DNA of 32,264 nt from Rhodopirellula sp. (GTDB taxonomy: Bacteria > Planctomycetota > Planctomycetia > Pirellulales > Pirellulaceae): the NCBI GenBank assembly GCA_002690925.1, contig NZGD01000235.1, forward strand, positions 1 through 32,264. The letters are read 5' to 3'. Both the position numbers and the translations under genes were made by a program. This document shows, piece by piece, positions 16,363 to 24,597 of the stretch. The notes below the pieces were generated by a model. It was not told the origin of the DNA and searched no databases. It saw only the letters and a list, made by a program, of their open reading frames with translations. How positions within the stretch are numbered: position 1 is the stretch's first letter; each line of letters opens with the position of its first letter.

Positions 16363-17355
16363 ATGATGAAATTAATGAAGAGCCGTTTGAAAGGTAAGAT
16401 GTTATGCACTCTGGCCGCAGTGTCGCTGTCCTTTGGCGGGTTGGTGCAGGCTGATGAATGGCCGGAGGATAATATTCGCCTGGTGGTTCCCTATTCCGCA
16501 GGTGGCACAACAGATCTGTTGTCCCGGAAGGTTGCTGACCTGTTGCAAAAAGAGCTGACCACCGTTGTTGTCGAAAACCGCCCCGGTGCCGGCTCTACAG
16601 TGGCAACTGGCCAGTTGGCACGCGGTGGGCGCGGATCAGACCATATGTTGCTGATGGCCTCTCCCGGGCACACCATTGGGGCTTCCCTTTATCCGAATCT
16701 GCGTTACGATCCGGTGGCGGACTTTGCCTTCGTACGCAACGTGATCAATATTCCCAACGTTATGGTGGTTCCGAGCGATAGCCCTTACAACACCGTCGCT
16801 GAATTTGTAGAGGCGGCCCGTGAGCAGCAACTGTCCTTCAGTTCGCCGGGTATCGGCAGTTCGATTCACATGTCAGGTGAGCTGTTCAAAAACCTGACCC
16901 AGACGAATCTGGTACACGTGCCCTTCCGTGGTTCAGGTGAAGCGCTTCCAGCCCTGCTTTCCGGCGATGTGGATGTGGCGTTCGAGAATATGCCAACGGT
17001 CTACCCCCATATTCAATCAGGCAAGCTCAAAGCTCTGGCAGTAACCACACCGACAGCGTCCGAGTTCCTTCCGGACGTACCTTCCATGCAGCAGGCAGGC
17101 AAAGGCTACGGTCTTGAAAGCTATGAAACCTCGGCCTGGTTTGGTTTGATCGCACACAAGTCCTTCCCGGAAGAAGGGATGGCTAAGCTTCAGGCGGCCC
17201 TGGATAGGGTTATGGCCGGCGAAGACTTTAAAAAGTTCCTGCCGCAGTTCGGTGCGGAAGCTGGAACGGTTGTGGGTGATGACTTCCGTCAGTTTGTTCA
17301 GAACGAGCTGCAGAAGTGGTCAGACGTTGCAGAAAAAGCAAACCTGAAGCGTTAA
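16363..17355 (+). CDS. tctC: TctC-type solute-binding protein of a TTT transporter
   Basis: A 330-residue periplasmic binding protein. The N-terminus is a signal peptide (KGKMLCTLAAVSLSFGGLVQA, cleavage before DEWPEDN). The family's IRLVVPYSAGGTTDLLSRKVAD opening and VVENRPGAGS follow, which in this family shape the carboxylate pocket. The length is standard. ATG at 16363 with TAGGA at 16348-16352; a second ATG follows at once and a TTG at 16339 is unlikely. It is the first gene of a tctC-tctB-tctA operon. Some TctC proteins bind adipate and longer dicarboxylates, which would suit the rest of the locus; the substrate here is inferred. Confidence 0.93.
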   Translation: MMKLMKSRLKGKMLCTLAAVSLSFGGLVQADEWPEDNIRLVVPYSAGGTTDLLSRKVADLLQKELTTVVVENRPGAGSTVATGQLARGGRGSDHMLLMASPGHTIGASLYPNLRYDPVADFAFVRNVINIPNVMVVPSDSPYNTVAEFVEAAREQQLSFSSPGIGSSIHMSGELFKNLTQTNLVHVPFRGSGEALPALLSGDVDVAFENMPTVYPHIQSGKLKALAVTTPTASEFLPDVPSMQQAGKGYGLESYETSAWFGLIAHKSFPEEGMAKLQAALDRVMAGEDFKKFLPQFGAEAGTVVGDDFRQFVQNELQKWSDVAEKANLKR

Positions 17356-17371
17356 TACAGGCTGCTTTCGG

Positions 17372-17405
17372 GGCGGTGCTTACTGAAAGGTGAGCCCGCC
17401 TTTTT
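17372..17405 (+). terminator. Intrinsic terminator/attenuator between tctC and tctB
   Basis: GGCGG (17372-17376) pairs with CCGCC (17396-17400), and inside it GCTTAC (17378-17383) pairs with GTGAGC (17390-17395, one G-T pair), with one bulged T, a 6-nt loop and TTTTTCTTTG after the stem. A strong hairpin here would give more binding protein than membrane subunits, a common arrangement. Confidence 0.8.
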
Positions 17406-17437
17406 CTTTGAGAGAGATCGGTATACAGGGCCTGATC

Positions 17438-17974
17438 ATGGAAAAGTCTGAACTGCAATTTGTCGCGGCCAGCGAGTCCCATTATGGCAGGTGCAACCCT
17501 AACTCGGTTTTGGGATGCGCCTTTTCTATTCTGGCATTGGGCTTTTTGTTCTACGTTATCCCCTCGCACATCGAGATACCTGGGCAGATGCAGCACCCGT
17601 TGCTGTCACCGCGGTTTTTGCCCCAGCTTGCGGGTTGGTTGGTGTTGGTGCTTTCGTTGATTCTTATGGTCGATGGCCTTGTCACGCCACCAAAGCGAAG
17701 TGAAGCGGATGAATTCCGTCGAGGTGTTCCCATCATGCGGCAGGTGTTAATGGTCGCAGCCGGGGTTGTCTACGTACTGTTTTTTGAGGAACTTGGCGCC
17801 ATTGGCAGCGGTTTTCTTGCCAGTGTTCTGCTGTTCCTGGCAAGCGACTTGCGCAATATCTGGGTGTATGCCCTGGCGATCATCTTTCCCGCCATCGTGA
17901 CCTTGCTGTTTATTTATGTGCTCAATGTTCCACTCCCTCCCGGAACGCTTTGGGAGTCGCTCTCCCTGATCTGA
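17438..17974 (+). CDS. tctB: TctB-type small membrane subunit of a TTT transporter
   Basis: A 178-residue protein with four predicted membrane segments, the usual TctB pattern: a first helix at CAFSILALGFLFYVI, a segment with LSPRFLPQLAGWLVLVLSLILMV (the conserved pattern around a Pro), then two helices in the C-terminal half. TctB is the poorly conserved small subunit that works with TctA in the inner membrane. The ATG at 17438 is preferred, although its ribosome-binding site is weak; the frame is open from 17390. Its position between tctC and tctA supports the call. Confidence 0.85.
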   Translation: MEKSELQFVAASESHYGRCNPNSVLGCAFSILALGFLFYVIPSHIEIPGQMQHPLLSPRFLPQLAGWLVLVLSLILMVDGLVTPPKRSEADEFRRGVPIMRQVLMVAAGVVYVLFFEELGAIGSGFLASVLLFLASDLRNIWVYALAIIFPAIVTLLFIYVLNVPLPPGTLWESLSLI

Positions 17975-18055
17975 ACCGCGTTCCTGACTGTCAGGCACGC
18001 ACGCAGATAACGACGTCTGTCTGTTATCAGGTATTACGTATTTGGGTTGCTCAAA

Positions 18056-19540
18056 ATGGAAAATTTTTCTGAAGTTCTGACGCTCTTTTTGAGTGTTGAT
18101 AATTTTCTTGCCATTGCGGCGGGTGTTCTGGTCGGTGTTGTTGTTGGTGCTATTCCTGGTCTGACGGCCACTATGGCGGTGGCACTGGCGCTGCCGTTTA
18201 CCTTTTCCATGGAGCCGGTCACCGCCATTCTGCTGCTGGTTGGTATCTATAAAGGTGGGATGTATGGTGGTTCGATCACCGCCATTCTGATCCGTACCCC
18301 GGGCTCACCAGCCTCTGCCTGTACGCTGTTGGATGGTTATCCTATGGCGCAGCAGGGCAAGGCCAAGAAGGCCTTGAAAACGGCGCTGTACTCATCGGTT
18401 GTGGCGGATATGATTTCCAATATTGCCTTGATCTTTTTTGCATCCTACCTGGCAAAAATTGCACTGAATTTCGGTCCTCCCGAGTATTTCTGGCTTATCT
18501 GTTTCTCGCTGACCATCATTGTCTCCGTTTCCGGTAGCTCGGTGGTCAAAGGGTTGATTGCGGCGGGTCTCGGCATCATCGTTTCCACCATCGGCCTTGA
18601 CGCGGTATACGGCACCCAGCGGCTGACCTTTGATAACTATAACCTGATGGATCGGGTTTCCTTCATTCCTCTGCTAATCGGCCTGTTTGCGATTCCCGAG
18701 GTAATTGAGTTCTATACATCCAAGGTAGCCCCGCACATCCGTACTGCGGTCAGCGGCGCATCGCTGACGTGGAAAGAATTCAAGGGTCTGTTGAAAACCA
18801 TCGTCCGCGGTAGCCTTATCGGCGTTATTATTGGTGCGATCCCCGGTACTGGCGCCACCTCGGCGGCGTTCATCTCTTATAGCGAAGCCAAGCGGACCTC
18901 ACCCCGCAAAGCGAACTTCGGTAAGGGTGAGATTGAAGGTGTTGCCGCAGCTGAGTCTGGTAATAACGGCGTCGCCGGCGCGACACTGATTCCGTTGCTC
19001 TCACTGGGTATTCCGGGTGATGTCATCACAGCCATCATTCTGGGCGCTTTCATGATCCATGGCCTCACACCCGGCCCGGTTCTGTTCCAGGAAAACCTGA
19101 CCCTGGTTTATGCGCTGTTCTGCGGCATTATGGTCAGCTCTTTCGTACTGGTATTTGTTGGCAACGCGGCTATTCGCTACTTTTCTCTCATTGCCGACAT
19201 TCCCAAAACCATTCTGTTACCCATCGTATTGATGTTCTGTATCTACGGGGCCTATGCCGTTAATAACAGCACCTTTGATATTGCCCTGATGCTGGCCTTT
19301 GGCGTTGTCGGTTTTGTCTTTAACCGGACAGGGATCGCAGCGGCACCGTTCCTGATCGGCTTTATCCTCGGGCCGATGTTCGAAGACAACCTGCGGCGTA
19401 CCATGCTCATCAGTAAAGGCGATTTGTCGATTTTCTTCCGGGGACCGATTACCTGGGTGTTCGTGATGCTTACCGTTGCTTCCCTGATTTTTGCGATTCG
19501 TCGCTACTGGGTGGCACGGAAGGAAGATGCGTTGGCGTAG
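18056..19540 (+). CDS. tctA: TctA-type large membrane subunit of a TTT transporter
   Basis: A 494-residue protein with about 12 membrane helices. Its paired family motifs are GAIPGLTATMAVALALPFT near residue 40 and GAIPGTGATSAAFISYSEAKR near residue 262, along with KGGMYGGSITAILIRTPGSPASA and a later LLSLGIPGDVITAIILGAF. TctA forms the transport channel and couples carboxylate uptake to an ion gradient with TctB and the TctC binding protein. Start ATG at 18056; a TTG nine bases upstream is in frame. The gap of 81 bases after tctB holds no clear promoter, so the three genes are probably one operon. Confidence 0.95.
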   Translation: MENFSEVLTLFLSVDNFLAIAAGVLVGVVVGAIPGLTATMAVALALPFTFSMEPVTAILLLVGIYKGGMYGGSITAILIRTPGSPASACTLLDGYPMAQQGKAKKALKTALYSSVVADMISNIALIFFASYLAKIALNFGPPEYFWLICFSLTIIVSVSGSSVVKGLIAAGLGIIVSTIGLDAVYGTQRLTFDNYNLMDRVSFIPLLIGLFAIPEVIEFYTSKVAPHIRTAVSGASLTWKEFKGLLKTIVRGSLIGVIIGAIPGTGATSAAFISYSEAKRTSPRKANFGKGEIEGVAAAESGNNGVAGATLIPLLSLGIPGDVITAIILGAFMIHGLTPGPVLFQENLTLVYALFCGIMVSSFVLVFVGNAAIRYFSLIADIPKTILLPIVLMFCIYGAYAVNNSTFDIALMLAFGVVGFVFNRTGIAAAPFLIGFILGPMFEDNLRRTMLISKGDLSIFFRGPITWVFVMLTVASLIFAIRRYWVARKEDALA

Positions 19541-19596
19541 GTACTTTGATGTGATCTGACAGTGGAAGGGTGCGGGCGCACCCTGCGGATTGCTGA

Positions 19597-19620
19597 CGAG
19601 CCCCGGTATTCCGGGGCTCG
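19597..19620. terminator. Bidirectional terminator hairpin
   Basis: CGAGCCCCGG (19597-19606) and CCGGGGCTCG (19611-19620) form a perfect 10-bp stem with a TATT loop, between the convergent ends of tctA (19540) and the thiolase gene (19633). No long T-run follows on either strand, but the stem is very stable. Confidence 0.75.
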
Positions 19621-19632
19621 TTGCGTTATGAC

Positions 19633-20835
19633 TTATACCCGTTCGATAAGTGTCGCGATACCCTGGCCGACCCCAATACACATGGTGCACAGAGCATAGC
19701 GTCCACCGGTACGCTGCAACTGGTAGGCGGCGGTCATCATCAGGCGTGTCCCGGACATGCCCAGTGGGTGACCGAGAGCGATGGCACCGCCGTTCGGGTT
19801 TACCCGTGGATCGTCGTCGGCGACGCCGAGTTCCCGCAGGACAGCCAGCCCTTGTGCAGCGAAGGCTTCGTTCAGCTCGATCACATCAATATCATTAATG
19901 CTGATACCGTGCTTCTCCAGCAATTTGCGGGTGGCGGGCACCGGACCTATCCCCATGATGCGTGGTTCAACGCCAGCGGTGGCCATGCCCAGCACTTTGG
20001 CCATAGGCTTGAGTTTGTGTTGCTTCACCGCGTCGGCGCTGGCGACCAACATGGCGGCGGCACCGTCATTCACACCAGACGCATTACCAGCGGTAACGCT
20101 ACCGCCTTCGCGGAACGGGGTAGGTAATGTTGCAAGCTTGTCGAGGGTTGTACTGCGGGGGTGTTCGTCAGTGTCGAATACCAGCGGTTCCTGTTTACGG
20201 CGAGGTATCAGGACCGGCACGATTTCCTCGGCAAAGACGCCTTCGCTCTGGGCTTTGGCGGTTTTTTGCTGCGAGCTCAGTGCGAACAAATCCTGATCTT
20301 CGCGAGATACGTTGAATTGTTCGGCAACGTTCTCGGCTGTTTCCGGCATCGAATCCACGCCGAATTCTTTCTTCATCAGCGGGTTCACAAAGCGCCAGCC
20401 GATGGTAGTGTCCTCAATTTTCTGGCTGCGGGAGAAACCGCTATCGGCTTTGCCCATTACATAGGGCGCCCGTGACATGGATTCGACGCCGCCTGCCAGT
20501 ACCAGATTCATTTCGCCGGCGCGAATGGCGCGGAATGCAGTGCCTACTGCGTCCATGCCGGAGCCGCACAACCGGTTGATGGTGGTGCCCGGTACTGAGG
20601 TGGGTAGCCCGGCGAGCAGCGCCGACATGCGGGCCACATTGCGGTTGTCTTCACCTGCCTGGTTGGCGCATCCCATAATCACTTCATCGATGGCTGCCGG
20701 GTCCAGTTCGGGAGCCTCTGCCAGTAGCGCTTTGAAGATTTGAGCGGCCAGATCGTCCGGGCGAACACTGGCCAGAGTGCCGCCAAAGCGGCCGATGGCC
20801 GAGCGGCGGGGATGGCATAAAAATACATCAGTCAT
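19633..20835 (-). CDS. pcaF: 3-oxoadipyl-CoA thiolase
   Basis: A 400-residue thiolase that cleaves 3-oxoadipyl-CoA with CoA to succinyl-CoA and acetyl-CoA. The nucleophile Cys is in NRLCGSGMDAVG (about residue 90), the general-base His in GGAIALGHPLGMSG, and the second active Cys in CTMCIGVGQG near the C-terminus. The opening MTDVFLCHPRRSAIGRFGG and overall length match the PcaF type. ATG at 20835 has GAGG about 8 bases upstream, and follows 9 bases after the stop of the CoA-transferase B gene, so pcaI-pcaJ-pcaF form one minus-strand operon. Other 3-oxoacyl-CoA thiolases share these motifs; the neighbours point to the oxoadipyl form. Confidence 0.93.
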   Translation of the reverse strand: MTDVFLCHPRRSAIGRFGGTLASVRPDDLAAQIFKALLAEAPELDPAAIDEVIMGCANQAGEDNRNVARMSALLAGLPTSVPGTTINRLCGSGMDAVGTAFRAIRAGEMNLVLAGGVESMSRAPYVMGKADSGFSRSQKIEDTTIGWRFVNPLMKKEFGVDSMPETAENVAEQFNVSREDQDLFALSSQQKTAKAQSEGVFAEEIVPVLIPRRKQEPLVFDTDEHPRSTTLDKLATLPTPFREGGSVTAGNASGVNDGAAAMLVASADAVKQHKLKPMAKVLGMATAGVEPRIMGIGPVPATRKLLEKHGISINDIDVIELNEAFAAQGLAVLRELGVADDDPRVNPNGGAIALGHPLGMSGTRLMMTAAYQLQRTGGRYALCTMCIGVGQGIATLIERV

Positions 20836-20843
20836 AATAAACC

Positions 20844-21620
20844 TCACTGTTGGCCTGCATGGTGGGCATCGGTGCGTGCTTTCAGGCTGCGCAGGATTTC
20901 CAGCTCTTCGGCGGTGGGGGCAGGGGTGGTTCCGAGTTCGTCGGCGAAGCGGATTTCCCAGCCCGTGGCGTTGATCACATCTTCGCGGGTTACGTTAGGG
21001 TGCAGCAGGTGCACGACCAGTTCCTTGGTTTCCGGATCTGGTTTGAGAATGCACAGGTCTGTGATGACGATTGTCGGGCCGCGACCAATGTTGGGTACGT
21101 TGTCCCGAGCCTTACCGTCACGCCCAAAGCCGACTGTGGTAAGGAAGTCGACGTCTTTCACAAAGGTGCGCTTGGAGTGTTTCAGCGTGACAAACACTTC
21201 TTTTGCGTTGGTGGCTATTTCCGGTGCGCCGCCGCCTCCGGGCAGGCGAACTTTGGGTGCCCGATAGTCTCCAATCAACGTGGTGTTCAGGTTGGCGTAG
21301 CGATCAATCTGGGCGGTTCCCAGAAAACCGACGCTGACATGACCGCCTTGCAACCAATAGCGGAACATCTCCGGCACCGACACCGTGGTCAGGGCTGATT
21401 CGCACAGCTCGCCATCGCCGATGGATAGTGGCAGAACATCGGGCCTGGTTTGCAGGGTGCCGGATTCGTAAATCAGGGTGATGTCCGGGGCGTGTGTCAG
21501 GCGAGCCAGATTGGCGGCCTCACTGGGCAGGCCGATACCGACGAAGCACGTCATCTCGCTGGTCAGCGCGCGGGCAGCGGTGACGCTCATCATTTCTGAA
21601 GACGTAAATTCAAGGCTCAT
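20844..21620 (-). CDS. pcaJ: 3-oxoadipate CoA-transferase, subunit B (CatJ/PcaJ-like)
   Basis: A 258-residue subunit of a two-subunit family I CoA-transferase, which transfers CoA from succinyl-CoA to 3-oxoadipate (or another dicarboxylate). The catalytic Glu is in IYESGTL (about residue 52), after VGIGLPSEAANLARL. Length and sequence style resemble the CatJ/glutaconate-type subunit rather than the shorter classical PcaJ. The ATG overlaps the stop of subunit A in TAATG (21618-21622 region), showing coupling. In this locus it can also act on adipate or return CoA from the 3-oxo product; the true substrate needs assay. Confidence 0.9.
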   Translation of the reverse strand: MSLEFTSSEMMSVTAARALTSEMTCFVGIGLPSEAANLARLTHAPDITLIYESGTLQTRPDVLPLSIGDGELCESALTTVSVPEMFRYWLQGGHVSVGFLGTAQIDRYANLNTTLIGDYRAPKVRLPGGGGAPEIATNAKEVFVTLKHSKRTFVKDVDFLTTVGFGRDGKARDNVPNIGRGPTIVITDLCILKPDPETKELVVHLLHPNVTREDVINATGWEIRFADELGTTPAPTAEELEILRSLKARTDAHHAGQQ

Positions 21621-22435
21621 TACGCAGCTCCTTTCTCAAACACGTTGGCTTCCAACCAGGCCTGGAAGGCTTCCCGATCACGGGCGATGCCGTCCCACTC
21701 TTTGTAAAAGGCATTGTCACGATCGTAGTAACCCAGGGCATAGGACGGGCTGGCACCTTTCGGTGCCTCGGCAATGGCAGTGACGGCCCAGGAAGGAAGA
21801 ACGCAGGCGTTCACGCCGGCATCAAGGTTATCGACGATTTCCTCAACGGTGACGATGCTGCGCTTGGCGGCCAACACCACTTCCTTTTGAATACCGACAA
21901 TGCCTTCGATCAGTACGTTGCCGTTGCGATCGGCGCGCTGGGCATGAATCACCGCCACATCGGGCCGAACCGAGCGCACCGCTGCCAGCCGCTCGCCGGT
22001 AAACGGGCAGTCGATGAACTTGATCTGATCATTTACTTTGGGCAGATCGCTGCCTATGTAGCCACGCAGAACGGCCAAGGGCAGGCCTGCTGCGCCGGCA
22101 TCGTAAGCACAGGCCATGGCAGCGTGGCTGTGTTCGAGGATTTCGATGCTATTTGGCCAGCCGTTTTCAAGCGCATCGCGCAGCCGGTGAAGGGAGCCAA
22201 CCCCCGGGTTCCCGCCCCAGGAGAAGATCAGTTTTTTGGCGCAGCCGGCGCCTATCATCTGGTCATACACCAGGTCTGGGGTCATCCGTATCAACGTCAA
22301 GTCGCGCTTTTTCTGACGGATAACTTCATGTCCGGCGGCAAATGGAATCAAATGCGTGAACCCCTCCATCGCCACGGTGTCGCCATCGTTGATGTATCTA
22401 CTCACCGCTTCACGGAGAGAGAGAAATTCAGCCAT
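21620..22435 (-). CDS. pcaI: 3-oxoadipate CoA-transferase, subunit A (CatI/PcaI-like)
   Basis: A 271-residue alpha subunit. The family pattern MAEFLSLREAVSRYINDGDTVAMEG, then a segment with GAGCAKKLIFSWGGNPGVGSLHR, matches the CatI/glutaconate CoA-transferase subunit A group. Start ATG at 22435 has GGAG 7 bases upstream; the frame extends to 22447 without support. It is the first gene of the pcaIJF operon, transcribed divergently from the second IclR regulator, with two operator sites between them (22461-22495 and 22562-22576). Confidence 0.9.
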   Translation of the reverse strand: MAEFLSLREAVSRYINDGDTVAMEGFTHLIPFAAGHEVIRQKKRDLTLIRMTPDLVYDQMIGAGCAKKLIFSWGGNPGVGSLHRLRDALENGWPNSIEILEHSHAAMACAYDAGAAGLPLAVLRGYIGSDLPKVNDQIKFIDCPFTGERLAAVRSVRPDVAVIHAQRADRNGNVLIEGIVGIQKEVVLAAKRSIVTVEEIVDNLDAGVNACVLPSWAVTAIAEAPKGASPSYALGYYDRDNAFYKEWDGIARDREAFQAWLEANVFEKGAA

Positions 22436-22460
22436 GCAGATCTCCAATTTTCTTTTTAAT

Positions 22461-22495
22461 GTTCGTTATATGAACATAAGTTTTATATGCGAACA
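22461..22495. promoter_or_regulatory. IclR-type operator of pcaIJF
   Basis: GTTCGTTATATGAAC (22461-22475), then a GCGAAC (22489-22494) after an ATAAGTTTTATAT linker. The order GAAC-ATAAGTT-GCGAAC copies the tct operator: a near palindrome plus a direct repeat. It lies 26 bases before the pcaI start and would overlap its promoter. Confidence 0.7.
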
Positions 22496-22561
22496 TGATC
22501 GCTTGATTTGATTTAGACCGTCAAGGGCAAATGTAACCTTGGAATCAAACAGTGATCTGAT

Positions 22562-22576
22562 GTTCGTATTGCGAAC
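22562..22576. promoter_or_regulatory. IclR-type operator before the second IclR gene
   Basis: GTTCGTATTGCGAAC, a perfect GTTCG-N5-CGAAC palindrome in the divergent region, 48 bases before the regulator start. Matches the site at 16316-16330 in arms and spacing, and suggests autoregulation. Confidence 0.75.
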
Positions 22577-22623
22577 AAAATGGTACGGTATAGGCTCAGA
22601 TGAAAGTAAATACAGGGTGCAGA

Positions 22624-23403
22624 ATGGATGAACAAAGCCTGAAACCCGGAGACCGGGACTTCGTAGGTGCGCTGGCCGCGGGGCTGGAAGTGCTGCAAGT
22701 CTTTGGTGTTGAGTATCCGCGCATGACGTTGAGCGAGGTGGCGGTGCGTGCAAATATGGATCGTGCCAAGGCCAGACGTTTTGTTTTAACGCTGCATGCT
22801 TTGGGGTTTGTGAAGCGGGTTGGACGCCAGTTCGAGCTGACGCCCAAGGTATTGCAGTTGGGTTATGCCTACCAGGCCTCAAATCAGTATCGTGCTGTGA
22901 TCGAACAGTACCTTGGTGAGATCACCGCCGAACTGGGAGAGTCCTCGTCACTGGGGGTGCTTGATGGCAAGGATGTGGTTTACGTGGTGCGGTCATCGGC
23001 ACGCCACAGGCTGATGGCCATTACGCTGTCGGTGGGCACGCGGTTGCCGGCTGTCTATACATCCATGGGTCGGGTATTGCTCGGCCAACTGCCGGATAAG
23101 GAGTTGGATAGCTTTCTGGACAGCGTCGAACTGAAGCCCTCCGCGCCCAATGCGATCAAAACCAAAGGGCCTTTAAAGGAGGAGGTTTTAAAAGCCCGGT
23201 TGCAGGGTTTCGCGATTGTGGATCAGGAGTTGGATTCCGGCCTGCGCTCAGTTGCGGTGCCGGTATACACCAGCAGTAACGTATTACTGGGTGCGCTTAA
23301 CATCAGCACCAATGCGGCTAGGGTGGACATGGACACTCTGATGACCGTTTATCTGCCGCGGTTGCAGGACGTTGCGGCCAGAGTGAAGTTAACAACACAA
23401 TAG
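22624..23403 (+). CDS. Second IclR-family regulator, PcaR-like
   Basis: A 259-residue regulator similar in layout to the one at 15258: N-terminal helix-turn-helix (AAGLEVLQVFG, MTLSEVAVRANMDRAKARRFVLTLHALGFV) and C-terminal effector domain with the ESSSLGVLDGKDVVYVVR strand and VDQELDSGLRSVAVPV. Start ATG at 22624 has AGGGTG upstream; an ATG at 22600 would add 8 residues. It is divergent from pcaIJF and probably its direct regulator. Two paralogues with similar operators in one locus suggest they sense different acids or share the same sites. Confidence 0.92.
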   Translation: MDEQSLKPGDRDFVGALAAGLEVLQVFGVEYPRMTLSEVAVRANMDRAKARRFVLTLHALGFVKRVGRQFELTPKVLQLGYAYQASNQYRAVIEQYLGEITAELGESSSLGVLDGKDVVYVVRSSARHRLMAITLSVGTRLPAVYTSMGRVLLGQLPDKELDSFLDSVELKPSAPNAIKTKGPLKEEVLKARLQGFAIVDQELDSGLRSVAVPVYTSSNVLLGALNISTNAARVDMDTLMTVYLPRLQDVAARVKLTTQ

Positions 23404-23609
23404 TCAGCCGCAACTCTTGCTTAAGGGCGAGCAGGTAGTTTTTCCTGACGGTATCGGCTTCCAGGCTGTGTAAACGGTTGCATCCGGCAGCGAAGACGTC
23501 GGTCTTCCCGGCCACCAGCCTCATTTGCCGCCCGAATGAATGAAGCCAAAGAGCGCCTGCTGAGCTGAAAAGCACAATGGCACCTACTGGATCGCTAAAG
23601 GACAGTTAA

Positions 23610-24542
23610 ATGAGAGACGGAGAAGTCGATCGGAACACCTCCTCCAAAAAGAAGGCCGAGGAAGTCGCGGAAGAGCAAGAGACTCGTGCCAAAGCGCAGG
23701 ATCGCGAATCCCGCGAGCAGACGCCAACGCAGAGCGAAAAGTCACTGACTCAGAAAGAGCGCAATACCGTATCCGAGCATGGCAATCTTTCGCCCCTGAC
23801 CGTTTACTCTATTATTCTGCGCGAGGGCGAAGATGAGCTTCGTCGGCCGAAAATTTCACTTTGGTGGTCGGGTGTGGCAGCAGGGGTCGGAATTTCGACC
23901 TCAGTCCTTGTCGAAGGAATTATCCGCTCCAACCTTGGCTCGGATCACCCTTACCTGACGTTGATTGAAAGCCTTGGTTACTCGTTCGGATTTGTTCTGG
24001 TTATCCTGTGCAGGCTTCAACTGTTCACTGAAAACACGATCACAGTTGTGCTGCCAGTTCTCGCTGACCCGACACGCAACCGCTTCTTTTGCGCCGCCCG
24101 CCTTTGGGGGATTGTGCTCGCTGCCAATTTGTGTGGCACGTTTCTTACTGCCGCCATCAGCGTCCATGGGGGTATCCTTCCCGCCGAAAGCCTCGCGGCG
24201 ATCATGGAAATATCGCGCCATTTGGCGGAACTGACTCCGGTCGAGACATTTTTACGCGGTATACCATCCGGTTTTTTCATAGCGGCAATGGTTTGGATGC
24301 TGCCTTCGGCGAAGAGATCCGAAGTGTTGGTTATCGTCATGTTCACCTGGTTGATCGCCGCGGGTGATTTTACCCATGTCATTGCTGGGTCAAATGAAAT
24401 TTTCACTCTGGTGCTGAGTGGGGAAATGAATATCTTTACCGCCTTGAACTACCATATTTTCCCTGTACTCCTCGGCAACATTCTCGGCGGAACGGGTTTG
24501 TTCGCAATGCTGGCCTATGGCCAGGTTCATGAAGAAATGTGA
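23610..24542 (+). CDS. YfdC-like formate/nitrite transporter (FNT) family protein
   Basis: A 310-residue membrane protein. Residues 1 to about 75 are a hydrophilic, Lys/Glu/Gln-rich tail, followed by REGEDELRRPKISLWWSGVAAG, the start of the FNT fold, and six helices typical of this pentameric channel family. Segments such as LFTENTITVVLPVL and GGTGLFAMLAYGQVHEE match the YfdC subgroup, not FocA. The transported small anion is unknown. ATG at 23610 lies after GGACAG. It is not obviously part of the catabolic operons; the 206-bp gap before it holds nothing I can call. Confidence 0.85.
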   Translation: MRDGEVDRNTSSKKKAEEVAEEQETRAKAQDRESREQTPTQSEKSLTQKERNTVSEHGNLSPLTVYSIILREGEDELRRPKISLWWSGVAAGVGISTSVLVEGIIRSNLGSDHPYLTLIESLGYSFGFVLVILCRLQLFTENTITVVLPVLADPTRNRFFCAARLWGIVLAANLCGTFLTAAISVHGGILPAESLAAIMEISRHLAELTPVETFLRGIPSGFFIAAMVWMLPSAKRSEVLVIVMFTWLIAAGDFTHVIAGSNEIFTLVLSGEMNIFTALNYHIFPVLLGNILGGTGLFAMLAYGQVHEEM

Positions 24543-24597
24543 TGCGAAACGGAGCGAAGGCGTATGGCCGCAGATGGCCTATTGAGACGCCACGATT

